NCBI GenBank assembly: GCA_051814705.1
Contig: JBPWQW010000001.1
Location: 806,001 to 870,000 of the forward strand
Source: Geojedonia sp051814705
Lineage (GTDB): Bacteria > Bacteroidota > Bacteroidia > Flavobacteriales > Flavobacteriaceae
DNA: 64,000 nucleotides
Direction of reading: 5' to 3'
The position numbers and the translations under genes are program-made. Below the pieces are notes generated by a model that worked only from the letters and a program-made list of their open reading frames with translations, did not search any database and had not been told where the DNA came from. The first letter of the stretch is position 1. Every line of letters starts with the position of its first letter. Positions 8,068 through 18,360 of the stretch are shown here, piece by piece.

Positions 8068-8489
8068 GACTGTTTTTGAGTATAAGATTGATTTTCCAAA
8101 TCCACATCGACAAGAAATTTTTTATTAAGGAATTGCCTTCCAATCAGCACTGGGAATTTCATATCATCTCTTGTGCTTAAAGTTAAGTTAATCTTATAGG
8201 TTTTTCCAAAAAATATGACTTTAGATTTAATTTTGAACCGGTTTTCCCTAAAACCATTACTGCTTTTTACGTTGGTACGAGAATAGGTTTCAAAAATAAT
8301 GTCTTTACTTTTAAAGTTTGGATGATCTAAACTATCAAAAGCACATCGAAGGGTATTGTTTTCTTCTATAATTTGAGTGCAATGTATTGCAGAAGTGTAA
8401 GCGCCTGTATCAATTTTAACATCAACACCATACAGGTTTAACTCCGGGAAGTCAGCTTTATCAATTCTACCAATTATTTTTTTGGTCAT
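8064..8489 (-). CDS. rimB: RimB-like retropepsin-fold protease ('ATP-dependent zinc protease' family)
   Basis: 141 residues. VDVKIDTGAYTSAIHC near residues 24-39 contains the D-T-G-A aspartyl-protease-like active site, and KFPVLIGRQFL near 111 is the second family block. In Pseudomonas the RimB relative acts with RimK and removes or reshapes glutamates added to bS6; here the gene is the first of the operon and overlaps rimK by 4 bases, supporting a paired add/remove system. The old zinc-protease label is doubtful because the DTGA motif fits a retropepsin-like fold. Upstream, uvrC is transcribed divergently. Confidence 0.82.
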   Translation of the reverse strand: MTKKIIGRIDKADFPELNLYGVDVKIDTGAYTSAIHCTQIIEENNTLRCAFDSLDHPNFKSKDIIFETYSRTNVKSSNGFRENRFKIKSKVIFFGKTYKINLTLSTRDDMKFPVLIGRQFLNKKFLVDVDLENQSYTQKQS

Positions 8490-8584
8490 GTTTTCTTAAA
8501 TAAAAAGTGGCGCAAGGTAAGGATAAAGATAATTCAGAACCTATGTTTTTTATGTAAATTTAAGATTATAATAATATGAATTGA

Positions 8585-8592
8585 TACCTTTG
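8585..8592 (+). promoter_or_regulatory. -7 promoter element of uvrC, implies leaderless mRNA
   Basis: TACCTTTG is an exact TAnnTTTG match ending only 5 bases before the uvrC ATG. Transcription should start at or next to the A of the start codon. Confidence 0.55.
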
Positions 8593-8597
8593 AATTC

Positions 8598-10391
8598 ATG
8601 CAAAACCCCGCCTTGGAGATACAATTACAAACCTTACCCCATCAACCTGGAGTGTATCAATATTTTGATGCGGAAGGAAAGATTTTGTACGTAGGAAAAG
8701 CTAAGGATTTAAAAAAACGGGTCAGTTCCTATTTTACAAAGCAGCATGAAAATGGAAAAACCAAGGTGCTTGTTAAAAAAATAGCCTCCATAAAGCATAT
8801 TGTTGTAGCCACCGAAACAGATGCACTTTTATTGGAGAATAATCTTATAAAAAAGTACCAACCACGCTATAACGTATTGCTTAAGGACGATAAATCCTAT
8901 CCCTGGATATGTGTTAAAAACGAACGTTTTCCTCGAGTATTTTCTACAAGAAGAGTGTTTAAAGACGGATCAGAATATTTTGGGCCTTATACCAGTATGA
9001 AGACTGTTCATACGTTATTGGATTTGATAAAAGGGCTATACCATTTGCGGACTTGTAATTACGATCTTTCCAAGGAAAAAGTCGATGCAGGAAAATATAA
9101 AGTATGCTTGGAATATCATTTAGGAAATTGTTATGGCCCTTGCGAAGGATTGCAATCTGAAGCAGACTATCACGATAATGTTGGGGCGATAAGAGAAATT
9201 TTAAAAGGAAATTTTAAAGATTCCTTAGCCCAATTTAAAAAGCAAATGAAGCAATTCGCAGAGCAATTGCATTTTGAAGAAGCCCAAAAGATTAAGGAAA
9301 AGATAGATATTCTAGAAAATTACCAAGCCAAGTCAACCATAGTGAATCCAAAAATTAGCAACGTAGATGTGTTTTCCATTATAAGTGATGAGAGTTATGG
9401 CTATGTCAACTTTTTGCAGTTGTCTTATGGTTCCATCATTAGGTCACACACCTTGGAAATTAAAAAGAAACTTGACGAGACTGACCTAGAACTATTGGAA
9501 TTGACCATAACCGAAATTAGGCAACGTTTTCATTCTAAATCAAAAGAAATCTATGTTCCATTTCGGGTAGATTTGGGAGAAGATATTAAAGTGACCGTAC
9601 CAAAATTAGGGGATAAAAAACGTATTTTAGAACTGTCTGAACGCAATGCTAAATATTACCGAATGGAACGTTTTAAGCAAGTAAAGATAACCGATCCCGA
9701 CAGACATGTTAATAGAATTATGGGACAGATGAAAACGGATCTACGGTTACGAGCAGAACCTCGTCATATTGAATGTTTTGACAATTCCAACATCCAAGGA
9801 ACTCATCCTGTAGCGGCTTGTGTTGTGTTTAAAAATGCTAAGCCAAGCAAAAAGGACTATCGCCATTTTAATATCAAAACCGTTGAAGGCCCAGATGATT
9901 TTGCGTCGATGGAAGAAGTGGTTTACAGGCGGTACAAACGGTTGTTGGATGAAGGAGCCTCTTTGCCTCAACTAATTATAATTGACGGAGGTAAAGGGCA
10001 GTTGTCTTCGGCCTTAAAAAGTCTCGTGGCCTTAAATTTGAAAGGGAAAATTGCCATTATTGGAATTGCCAAACGTTTAGAAGAATTATTCTATCCAGAT
10101 GATCCAATTCCCTTATATTTAGATAAAAAAAGTGAAACCTTAAAAATAATTCAACAATTACGCAATGAAGCCCATCGATTTGGAATTGAACATCACAGAA
10201 ATAGACGTAGTAAAGATGCCTTAACTACCGAATTGGAAACCATTACTGGAGTTGGAGAACAAACCGTGATAGCATTGATGAAACAATTTAAATCTGTAAA
10301 ACGAATTTCTGAAGCTAAATTTGAAGATTTGAAGGCCGTTGTAGGTGCCTCAAAGGCCAATAAGATTATTGAATATTATAAAACTAAATGA
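8598..10391 (+). CDS. uvrC: Excinuclease ABC subunit C
   Basis: Makes both incisions in UvrABC nucleotide-excision repair. 597 residues, normal length. The GIY-YIG nuclease domain is at the N-terminus (GVYQYFD and ILYVGKAKDLKKRVSSYF, about residues 14-50), followed by a four-Cys segment (about 153-185). The UvrB-binding UVR motif lies near 215-245 (QLHFEEAQKIKEKIDIL), the RNase H-like 5' nuclease domain near 390 (RHIECFDNSNIQG), and a C-terminal helix-hairpin-helix at the end (ITGVGEQTVIALMKQF). The stop overlaps the next gene's start by 4 bases, so the patatin is co-translated. Confidence 0.98.
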   Translation: MQNPALEIQLQTLPHQPGVYQYFDAEGKILYVGKAKDLKKRVSSYFTKQHENGKTKVLVKKIASIKHIVVATETDALLLENNLIKKYQPRYNVLLKDDKSYPWICVKNERFPRVFSTRRVFKDGSEYFGPYTSMKTVHTLLDLIKGLYHLRTCNYDLSKEKVDAGKYKVCLEYHLGNCYGPCEGLQSEADYHDNVGAIREILKGNFKDSLAQFKKQMKQFAEQLHFEEAQKIKEKIDILENYQAKSTIVNPKISNVDVFSIISDESYGYVNFLQLSYGSIIRSHTLEIKKKLDETDLELLELTITEIRQRFHSKSKEIYVPFRVDLGEDIKVTVPKLGDKKRILELSERNAKYYRMERFKQVKITDPDRHVNRIMGQMKTDLRLRAEPRHIECFDNSNIQGTHPVAACVVFKNAKPSKKDYRHFNIKTVEGPDDFASMEEVVYRRYKRLLDEGASLPQLIIIDGGKGQLSSALKSLVALNLKGKIAIIGIAKRLEELFYPDDPIPLYLDKKSETLKIIQQLRNEAHRFGIEHHRNRRSKDALTTELETITGVGEQTVIALMKQFKSVKRISEAKFEDLKAVVGASKANKIIEYYKTK

Positions 10392-12628
10392 AGCAACTAA
10401 CCATCATATTAATATTATTTGTAGGGTTTGGGCTAAACTCCTTTGCACAACGTGCCGTTGTAAATGACTCCTTAAAAGTGGGATTGGTGCTCAGTGGCGG
10501 TGGAGCAAAAGGCTTTGCGCACATAGGGGTTTTGAAAGTCATTGACAGTTTAGGCATTAAAGTAGATTACGTAGCAGGAACCAGTATGGGAGCCATAATT
10601 GGGGCGCTTTATGCTTCAGGATATTCAGGAAAACAATTGGATTCAATATTTAAAAGTTTAAATTTTGAAGATGTTATAAGTGATAATCTTCCTAGAGATG
10701 CCAAAACATTTTATGAACGTGATAATTCAGAAAAATATGCGGTAACCTTACCTTTTGATAAGTTCAAGATCAAACTACCTTCAGCCATTTCTGGAGGGCA
10801 AAACGTATATAATTTACTTGTAAAACTCACATTGCATGTTAGTGAAATTCATGATTTCGAGAAATTACCCATTCCTTTTTTCTGTATAGCTACAGATATA
10901 GAAACGGGAGAGAAAGTTATGCTGGATAAAGGGAATCTTGCCCAGGCCATAACGGCCAGTGGCGCATTTCCGTCTTTATTTAGACCCGTTATTATTGATG
11001 GAAGGGTGTTGATTGATGGCGGAGTGACAGACAATTATCCAATAGACGGGCTTAAAGCCAAGGGCGTTGAAAAAATTATTGGGGTTGATGTTCAAGATAG
11101 TTTAGTGTCGCGAGAGGAGCTCACGTCGGCGCCAGATATTTTACTTCAAATCAATAATTACAGGACCATTAATGATATGAAGAAAAAAGCGCAGAAGACT
11201 GATGTTTATATTAAACCAGACATAAAGGAGTTTTCTGTGATATCCTTCAGTGAAGGTAGAGACATTGTTAAAAGCGGTGAAAAAGCAGCGCTTTTAAAAA
11301 TTAAAGGACTTAAATCACTAATGCCTTCAAAACAACAGGCCAAAAAGACTGAAATAAAAATTGTCCATTATGACAGTATCAGTATTAACGATATCGTTTT
11401 AAACGGAAATAACCGCTATACTAGGGCTTATATTTTAGGAAAACTCAAACTTAAAAATAACTCTAGGGTGAGTTATGACAATTTTAGTAAAGGAGTCAAT
11501 AATCTTGTAGCTACTAATAATTTTGATTCGTTTCAATATGAGTTTCAGAAATCTGAAGCTATTGAAGGATACGATTTGGTGGCAACACTCAAAGAGGCTG
11601 AAATCACCACGTTTTTAAGATTAGGCATACATTATGACGACCTTTATAAAAGCTCAGGGATGGTAAATTTCACAAAAAAAAGAGTTTTGGTTGATAATGA
11701 TCTTGCGTCGTTGGATCTTATTTTAGGAGATAACGTTAGATATAATTTTGAGTATTTTATTGATAAAGGGTTTTATTGGAGCATAGGTGTAAAATCAAGG
11801 TTTAACCAGTTTCATAAAAATGTAAACGCCAGTTTGCTTTTGGAAGAGGGCGATCAAGCACTTACAAACTTAAATAAAATAGATGTTGACCTTCAGGATC
11901 AAACTAATCAGTTTTATTTGCAAACCATGTTTAGAAAAGATTTTGCTTTGAGTTTGGGGGCGGAACACAAACGTTTAAAAATCAAATCGGAAACTATTGC
12001 AAACGATACTCAAAACAGCGATGTTTTATTTGAAAACACCGATTATTTAAGTGTTTTTGGGACTTTAAAATTAGACACTTACAATAACAAATACTTTCCA
12101 AAACGGGGGTTTTATTTTAATGGAGATTTCCATTTATATGTTCACGCTTCAAAATTTAATGATGCGTTTTCACAATTTTCTATAGCCAAAGCCGATCTTG
12201 GATATGCATTCAGCCTGTCCGAAAAATTTGCCGTAAATATTCAATCTCAAGGAGGATTTAAAATTGGGGATAATTCAACGACCTCTTTAAATTTTGCGCT
12301 TGGAGGATATGGCAACAACTATATCAACAACTTTGTGCCCTTTTTTGGTTATGATTATTTATCGCTTACTGGGAATAGTTTTGTAAAAGGTGCTATTGTA
12401 TTGGATTATGAAATATTTAAAAAAAACCATATCACGCTAGTGGCAAATTATGCCAATATTGAAGATGGCATTTTTAAATCTGGCGAATGGATTACGGCTC
12501 CTGATTATAGCGGCTACGCTATAGGCTGTGCTATTGAAACTTTTTTGGGCCCTGTTCAAGCACAATATTCTTGGTCTCCAGAAGCCAACCAAGGGTTTTG
12601 GTTTTTTAATGTTGGGTTTTGGTTTTAA
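10388..12628 (+). CDS. Patatin-like phospholipase with POTRA and outer-membrane barrel (PlpD type)
   Basis: 746 residues with a Sec signal peptide ending near FAQ. The patatin lipase domain covers about residues 30-230: oxyanion-hole LSGGGAKGFAHIGVLK near 37, nucleophile GTSMG near 64, catalytic Asp in DGGVTDNYP near 210. A POTRA-like segment (ISINDIVLNGNNRYTRAYIL near 330-350) and a BamA/Omp85-type beta-barrel ending in aromatic FWFFNVGFWF follow. This is the type Vd autotransporter architecture, placing a lipase at the outer membrane. It is translationally coupled to uvrC, which looks incidental. Whether the lipase is kept inside the periplasm or displayed outside cannot be told from sequence. 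Confidence 0.92.
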   Translation: MKQLTIILILFVGFGLNSFAQRAVVNDSLKVGLVLSGGGAKGFAHIGVLKVIDSLGIKVDYVAGTSMGAIIGALYASGYSGKQLDSIFKSLNFEDVISDNLPRDAKTFYERDNSEKYAVTLPFDKFKIKLPSAISGGQNVYNLLVKLTLHVSEIHDFEKLPIPFFCIATDIETGEKVMLDKGNLAQAITASGAFPSLFRPVIIDGRVLIDGGVTDNYPIDGLKAKGVEKIIGVDVQDSLVSREELTSAPDILLQINNYRTINDMKKKAQKTDVYIKPDIKEFSVISFSEGRDIVKSGEKAALLKIKGLKSLMPSKQQAKKTEIKIVHYDSISINDIVLNGNNRYTRAYILGKLKLKNNSRVSYDNFSKGVNNLVATNNFDSFQYEFQKSEAIEGYDLVATLKEAEITTFLRLGIHYDDLYKSSGMVNFTKKRVLVDNDLASLDLILGDNVRYNFEYFIDKGFYWSIGVKSRFNQFHKNVNASLLLEEGDQALTNLNKIDVDLQDQTNQFYLQTMFRKDFALSLGAEHKRLKIKSETIANDTQNSDVLFENTDYLSVFGTLKLDTYNNKYFPKRGFYFNGDFHLYVHASKFNDAFSQFSIAKADLGYAFSLSEKFAVNIQSQGGFKIGDNSTTSLNFALGGYGNNYINNFVPFFGYDYLSLTGNSFVKGAIVLDYEIFKKNHITLVANYANIEDGIFKSGEWITAPDYSGYAIGCAIETFLGPVQAQYSWSPEANQGFWFFNVGFWF

Positions 12629-12752
12629 AAACTACAAAATTTCACGATATTTGTACGGTTATGAACGTGTTCTGGACAGACTTACTACTTCACCTTCAAT
12701 TTCTTATCAAGAGAAATCCTGAATAAGCAAGCATATTCGTATCTTTATATCT

Positions 12753-12783
12753 AATAATCAATTTTTCAATCATTTTGATTATT
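12753..12783. repeat. Inverted repeat upstream of hmgA
   Basis: AATAATCAA at 12753-12761 and TTGATTATT at 12775-12783 form a perfect 9-bp palindrome with a 13-base spacer, about 36 bases before the hmgA start. There is no T-run, so it is not a terminator. It could be an operator for a regulator of tyrosine catabolism; this is untested inference. Confidence 0.45.
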
Positions 12784-12818
12784 GAGCCTAGTAGAATCAA
12801 ATTTTTAATTTATAAACC

Positions 12819-13976
<1,158 letters not shown>

Positions 13977-14036
13977 GAAATTGCTCCTCAAAAAGAAGGA
14001 GTTTACGTTATTTAAATCAAACAAAATTTTAAGACA

Positions 14037-15197
14037 ATGAGTAAAGACATAAAATCAGTTGAATACGGACTGGAAAAAATATTTGAAGGTGCAGAAGACT
14101 TCTTGCCTTTATTGGGTACAGACTATATAGAGTTCTATGTGGGCAATGCAAAACAAGCGGCACATTTTTATAAAACAGCATTTGGCTTTCAATCCTATGC
14201 CTATAGGGGATTGGAAACAGGTTCGCGAGACCAAGTGAGTTATGTGCTTAAACAGGATAAAATAAGGCTGGTATTGACAACACCGCTTAATAGTAAATCC
14301 CCTATAAATGATCATTTAGCAAAGCATGGTGACGGCGTAAAAGTTATAGCCCTTTGGGTTGATGATGCCAGAAATGCATATGAAGAGACTATAAAACGCG
14401 GTGCTAAATCCTATATGGAACCCAAGGTCGAAAAAGACGAATTTGGAGAAGTCGTACGTTCTGGAATTTATACTTATGGCGAAACAGTGCATCTGTTTGT
14501 TGAACGAAAAAATTACTCTGGAACTTTTATGCCTGGGTTTGTGAAATGGGAATCAGATTATAATCCCGAATCAGTAGGTCTTAAATTTATTGACCACATG
14601 GTTGGTAATGTAGGTTGGGGCGAAATGAACACTTGGGTTAAATGGTATGAAGAGGTCATGGGCTTTGTAAACTTTTTGTCGTTTGATGATAAGCAAATTC
14701 ATACAGAATATTCAGCCTTGATGAGTAAGGTTATGAGCAACGGGAATGGGCGGATTAAATTTCCGATAAACGAACCAGCCAAAGGCAAGAAACGTTCTCA
14801 AATTGAAGAGTATTTAGATTTTTATGAAAGTCCGGGCGTGCAGCATATTGCCGTGGCAACCGATGATATTATCAACACCGTGTCAAAATTGAAAGCTAAA
14901 GGCGTAGAATTTTTATCAACACCACCAGAAGCTTATTACCGGGCAGTCCCTGGAAGATTGGAAGAGTATAGCCATCAACTTAGGGAAGATATTGAAACTT
15001 TAAAAAGCCTTGGTATCATGATAGATGCAGATGAAGAAGGGTATCTTCTTCAAATTTTTACGAAACCGGTTGAAGATCGGCCAACTTTGTTTTTTGAGAT
15101 CATTCAACGTATGGGTGCTAGAGGTTTTGGCGCTGGCAATTTTAAGGCCCTTTTTGAGTCTATTGAGAGAGAGCAACAAAAGCGAGGCACATTATAA
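14037..15197 (+). CDS. hppD: 4-hydroxyphenylpyruvate dioxygenase
   Basis: Fe(II) enzyme converting 4-hydroxyphenylpyruvate to homogentisate. 386 residues with two vicinal-oxygen-chelate halves. Iron ligands appear as His in FIDHMVGNVG near residue 187, His in VQHIAVATDD near 271, and Glu in LFFEIIQRMG near 353; the C-terminal gating helix GAGNFKALFESIEREQ is intact. It lies 60 bases after hmgA on the same strand and is followed by a terminator, so hmgA-hppD looks like one operon. Confidence 0.97.
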   Translation: MSKDIKSVEYGLEKIFEGAEDFLPLLGTDYIEFYVGNAKQAAHFYKTAFGFQSYAYRGLETGSRDQVSYVLKQDKIRLVLTTPLNSKSPINDHLAKHGDGVKVIALWVDDARNAYEETIKRGAKSYMEPKVEKDEFGEVVRSGIYTYGETVHLFVERKNYSGTFMPGFVKWESDYNPESVGLKFIDHMVGNVGWGEMNTWVKWYEEVMGFVNFLSFDDKQIHTEYSALMSKVMSNGNGRIKFPINEPAKGKKRSQIEEYLDFYESPGVQHIAVATDDIINTVSKLKAKGVEFLSTPPEAYYRAVPGRLEEYSHQLREDIETLKSLGIMIDADEEGYLLQIFTKPVEDRPTLFFEIIQRMGARGFGAGNFKALFESIEREQQKRGTL

Positions 15198-15221
15198 CAT
15201 TAATTTAACGTATTTAATCAC

Positions 15222-15262
15222 TAAAAAACCCAGCAGTTTCCCTGTGGGGTTTTTAGTTTTTT
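15222..15262 (+). terminator. Intrinsic terminator after hppD
   Basis: AAAAAACCC and GGGGTTTTT form a stem around a partly paired loop, followed by AGTTTTTT. It ends the hmgA-hppD unit. Confidence 0.75.
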
Positions 15263-15343
15263 ATACTTTTGGAACAGTAATTGTAATTTAAGCTCAAACA
15301 ATAAATTGTCACTTAAAAAGTTACAATTGCAACCTTGTTTAAT

Positions 15344-16123
15344 ATGAAATATCTATTGCTTATATTTTGGCTTCTTTTTAGCATGCAAATTTCTTTTGCC
15401 CAAAAAAATACTGCATTTCAAGACGGTGAGTGGTTTAAATTTGAAATGAGTTACAGTGGGTTTTTTAAAGCGGGTAATGCAACCCTAGAAGTAAAAGAAA
15501 GTACCTATAAAGGCAAGCCCGTTTATCACGTGGTAGGTAAAGGATGGACCACAGGTCCTATAAAGTGGTTTTTCAAGGTTAAGGATAGGTATGAAAGTTA
15601 TTTTGATAAACTAACAGGTTTGCCATATAAATCTATTAGACAGATTGATGAAGGAGGGCATACAAAAGATATCGAAATTGAATATGATCAATCCAACCGT
15701 AAAGCAATTGTAACTAATAAAAAACATAAAACTGAACAAACTTTTGCAACCGAAAAGAATGTTCAGGATATGGTTTCTGCGTTTTATTATTTGCGCAACA
15801 ATTACAAAACCGAAACCATAAAAGAAGGCGACGTCGTATCTTTAAACATGTTTTTTGATGAAGAGAATTTTGAATTTCGCTTAAAATTTCTTGGAAGAGA
15901 AACTATTAAGACTAATTTTGGCAAAGTTAATACATTAATATTTAGACCCTATGTTATGGCTGGCCGCGTTTTTAAAGAACAAGAGAGTTTGACTTTATGG
16001 GTAAGCGCTGATGAAAATAAAATTCCTCTTAAAATAAAAGCCGATTTGAGGGTGGGCTCTTTGCAGACCAATTTAGAGGCATTTAAAGGGTTAAAACACC
16101 CATTCCCAATTCAATTTGATTAA
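15344..16123 (+). CDS. DUF3108 family exported protein
   Basis: About 259 residues from the ATG at 15344; an upstream in-frame TTG is less likely because the ATG begins directly with the signal peptide MKYLLLIFWLLFSMQISF (cleavage near FAQ). The mature part has the DUF3108 pattern: GEWFKFEMSYSGFFKAGNATL at the start, a DRYESYFD segment, and a C-terminal TLWVSADENKIPLKIKADL strand pair. The family is thought to adopt a periplasmic beta fold; its role is unknown. It is followed within 6 bases by tryptophan dioxygenase, probably one transcript. Confidence 0.85.
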   Translation: MKYLLLIFWLLFSMQISFAQKNTAFQDGEWFKFEMSYSGFFKAGNATLEVKESTYKGKPVYHVVGKGWTTGPIKWFFKVKDRYESYFDKLTGLPYKSIRQIDEGGHTKDIEIEYDQSNRKAIVTNKKHKTEQTFATEKNVQDMVSAFYYLRNNYKTETIKEGDVVSLNMFFDEENFEFRLKFLGRETIKTNFGKVNTLIFRPYVMAGRVFKEQESLTLWVSADENKIPLKIKADLRVGSLQTNLEAFKGLKHPFPIQFD

Positions 16124-16128
16124 TAATT

Positions 16129-17061
16129 ATGAACAAACAAACTAATTTCGAACCTATTTTACAAGAACTTCAAGACAAGTACAATGCCATAGATCAAAAA
16201 ACCAACGACCATTTATTGGGATTGCTTCACAGCAAACCCATTAACTATTGGGACTATATTCATACAGATGCACTTTTAAACTTGCAAATTCAGCGCACGT
16301 TGTTACCAGATGAAATGGTTTTTATTGGGTATCACCAAATTAACGAACTTATATTTAAGATGATCCTTTGGGAAATTCAGCAAGTAGCAGAACGAGAAAA
16401 GCTAACTGTTGAGTTTTTTGAAAATAAAATCATGCGCATCAGTCGCTATTTTGATATGTTGACCACCTCCTTTAACATCATGAGGGAAGGAATGGATATT
16501 GAGCAATATATGAAGTTTCGATATACCTTAACACCAGCTAGTGGTTTCCAAAGTGCCCAATACAGACTTATCGAATTTTCTTCAACCGAACTCATTAATC
16601 TTATAGACTTTAGATTTAGAGCAACAATTGATAGAAATACACCTTTTGAACATGCTTATGAGCATTTATACTGGCAAGCGGCAGGAAAAGATTACGCAAC
16701 TGGAAAAAAATCAACTCTTTTACTTAACTTTGAAAAGCGCTATAAAGGGGATTTCATTCGTTTTATGCAAACGTATAACACAAAAAACCTTTGGACACGG
16801 TTTAAAGAACTGCCTCTAAAAGATCAAAAAAATGAAGATTTGATAAAAGCGATGAGGCATTATGATTTTACAGTAAATCTCACATGGGTCAGGGCACATT
16901 ACAAAACGGCTGCGCATTATATTGAAAGCGGGTCTGGAAATGGGGAGGCCACTGGAGGTAGTGATTGGAAAAAGTATATGCATCCTAAATATCAAAGGCG
17001 CATATTTTTTCCTGAACTTTGGAGTGAAGAAGAATTAAAGAATTGGGGAGAAGATATTTAA
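16129..17061 (+). CDS. kynA: Tryptophan 2,3-dioxygenase family protein
   Basis: Haem enzyme opening the indole ring of L-tryptophan to N-formylkynurenine. 310 residues, all-helical. Family motifs are INYWDYIHTDALLNLQ near residue 38, VFIGYHQINELIFKMILWEI near 64-83 (the haem/substrate-binding region), FRYTLTPASGFQSAQYRLIE near 127-146, and VRAHYKTAAHYI near 252. It follows DUF3108 and precedes an M23 lipoprotein with short gaps. Other kynurenine-pathway genes are not in the window. Confidence 0.93.
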   Translation: MNKQTNFEPILQELQDKYNAIDQKTNDHLLGLLHSKPINYWDYIHTDALLNLQIQRTLLPDEMVFIGYHQINELIFKMILWEIQQVAEREKLTVEFFENKIMRISRYFDMLTTSFNIMREGMDIEQYMKFRYTLTPASGFQSAQYRLIEFSSTELINLIDFRFRATIDRNTPFEHAYEHLYWQAAGKDYATGKKSTLLLNFEKRYKGDFIRFMQTYNTKNLWTRFKELPLKDQKNEDLIKAMRHYDFTVNLTWVRAHYKTAAHYIESGSGNGEATGGSDWKKYMHPKYQRRIFFPELWSEEELKNWGEDI

Positions 17062-17079
17062 CAGCAATAAAACACATCC

Positions 17080-18360
17080 ATGCAATCAAGTAAATTATTA
17101 ATAGCACTTTTTATCTGTATCAGCATTGTTGCATGCAAACAAGATCAGAAACTTCAGGAAACAGATGGATTAGAAGCATATGTAGAGCCAGAGGACATTT
17201 ATGAATTTGGCTTTAACCTAAACGATTATATTGTAAAACGGGATACTATAAAATCGGGAGATAGCTTTGGGGTCATTATGGAGCGCAATAAACTGGGCTA
17301 TCCTGAAATTTTTAAAATTGTTCAAGGTTCTAAAGACAGTTTTGATATTCGTAAGTTACAAGTAGGGAAACCTTATACTTTATTGTGTTCTAAAGATTCT
17401 CTTGAACTTCCAAAATGTTTTATTTATCAGCCCAACATGGAAGAATACTATGTGGTAAATTTCCAAGATTCCATTCATGCCTATAGTAGTAGAAAACCTA
17501 TTAAATATGTTGAAAGAACAGCTTCAGGAGTCATTAATAATAACCTGTCCGAAACACTGGAAGAACTAGGATTAAGTTATAGGTTGGTTAATAAAATGGC
17601 AGATGAAATCTATGCCTGGACTATCGATTTTAGACGACTTCAGCCTGGAGATCGCTTTAAGGTTGTTTATACAGACAAGTTTATAGACGACACCATTTAT
17701 GCTGGGGTTTATGATATTAAAGCTGCCCTTTTTGAGCATAAAAATGAGCCCTTTTATGCTTTTAAATTTGAAACAGACTCCATAAAGCACATCAGAGATT
17801 ATTTTAATGAAGAAGCCAAAAATTTGCGAAGGGCTTTTTTGAAAATGCCCGTTCAGTTTAGTCGTATTTCATCGCGGTACAATTTAAATAGAAAGATTGC
17901 TTATTATGGCAACGTGGTACGGCCACATAAAGGGACTGACTTTGCCGCCAGTGTTGGTACACCCATTTTGGCAACTGCAAATGGAACCGTAATAGAGTCA
18001 GCTTATAAAGGAGGTAACGGAAATTATGTCAAAATCAGGCACAACGCCACCTATTCTACACAATATCTTCATATGAGCAAACGCAAAGCTAAAGTTGGTC
18101 AATTTGTAAAACAGGGTGAGGTTATAGGTTGGGTAGGAATGACTGGAAATACTTCTGGCCCACATGTTTGCTATCGGTTTTGGAAAAATGGGGTGCAAGT
18201 TGACCCCTTTAGACAAAAACTGCCAGAAGCTGAACCAATTTCAGATAACCTGAAGACTAAATTTATGTCATTCATCAAGCCCATAAAAACACAATTGGAT
18301 AGCATTCCATTTGAATCGCCTAAAAACCCCGTGGAATCCCTAATTTCATCTGTAAATTAA
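17080..18360 (+). CDS. M23-family metallopeptidase lipoprotein
   Basis: 426 residues. The lipobox ISIVAC puts Cys20 as the lipidated residue, so the protein is anchored in an envelope membrane. A LysM/OapA-like middle leads to the M23 domain: zinc-binding HKGTDFAASVGTPI near residue 283 and the C-terminal GPHVCYRFWKNG near 361. The usual HxH of M23 enzymes (for example HLHY) reads HVC here, so the second zinc-ligand His is Cys. I recall this variant in other Bacteroidota, and Cys can bind zinc, so activity is possible. The likely substrate is peptidoglycan cross-links. Its stop abuts the pgi ATG. Confidence 0.9.
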   Translation: MQSSKLLIALFICISIVACKQDQKLQETDGLEAYVEPEDIYEFGFNLNDYIVKRDTIKSGDSFGVIMERNKLGYPEIFKIVQGSKDSFDIRKLQVGKPYTLLCSKDSLELPKCFIYQPNMEEYYVVNFQDSIHAYSSRKPIKYVERTASGVINNNLSETLEELGLSYRLVNKMADEIYAWTIDFRRLQPGDRFKVVYTDKFIDDTIYAGVYDIKAALFEHKNEPFYAFKFETDSIKHIRDYFNEEAKNLRRAFLKMPVQFSRISSRYNLNRKIAYYGNVVRPHKGTDFAASVGTPILATANGTVIESAYKGGNGNYVKIRHNATYSTQYLHMSKRKAKVGQFVKQGEVIGWVGMTGNTSGPHVCYRFWKNGVQVDPFRQKLPEAEPISDNLKTKFMSFIKPIKTQLDSIPFESPKNPVESLISSVN

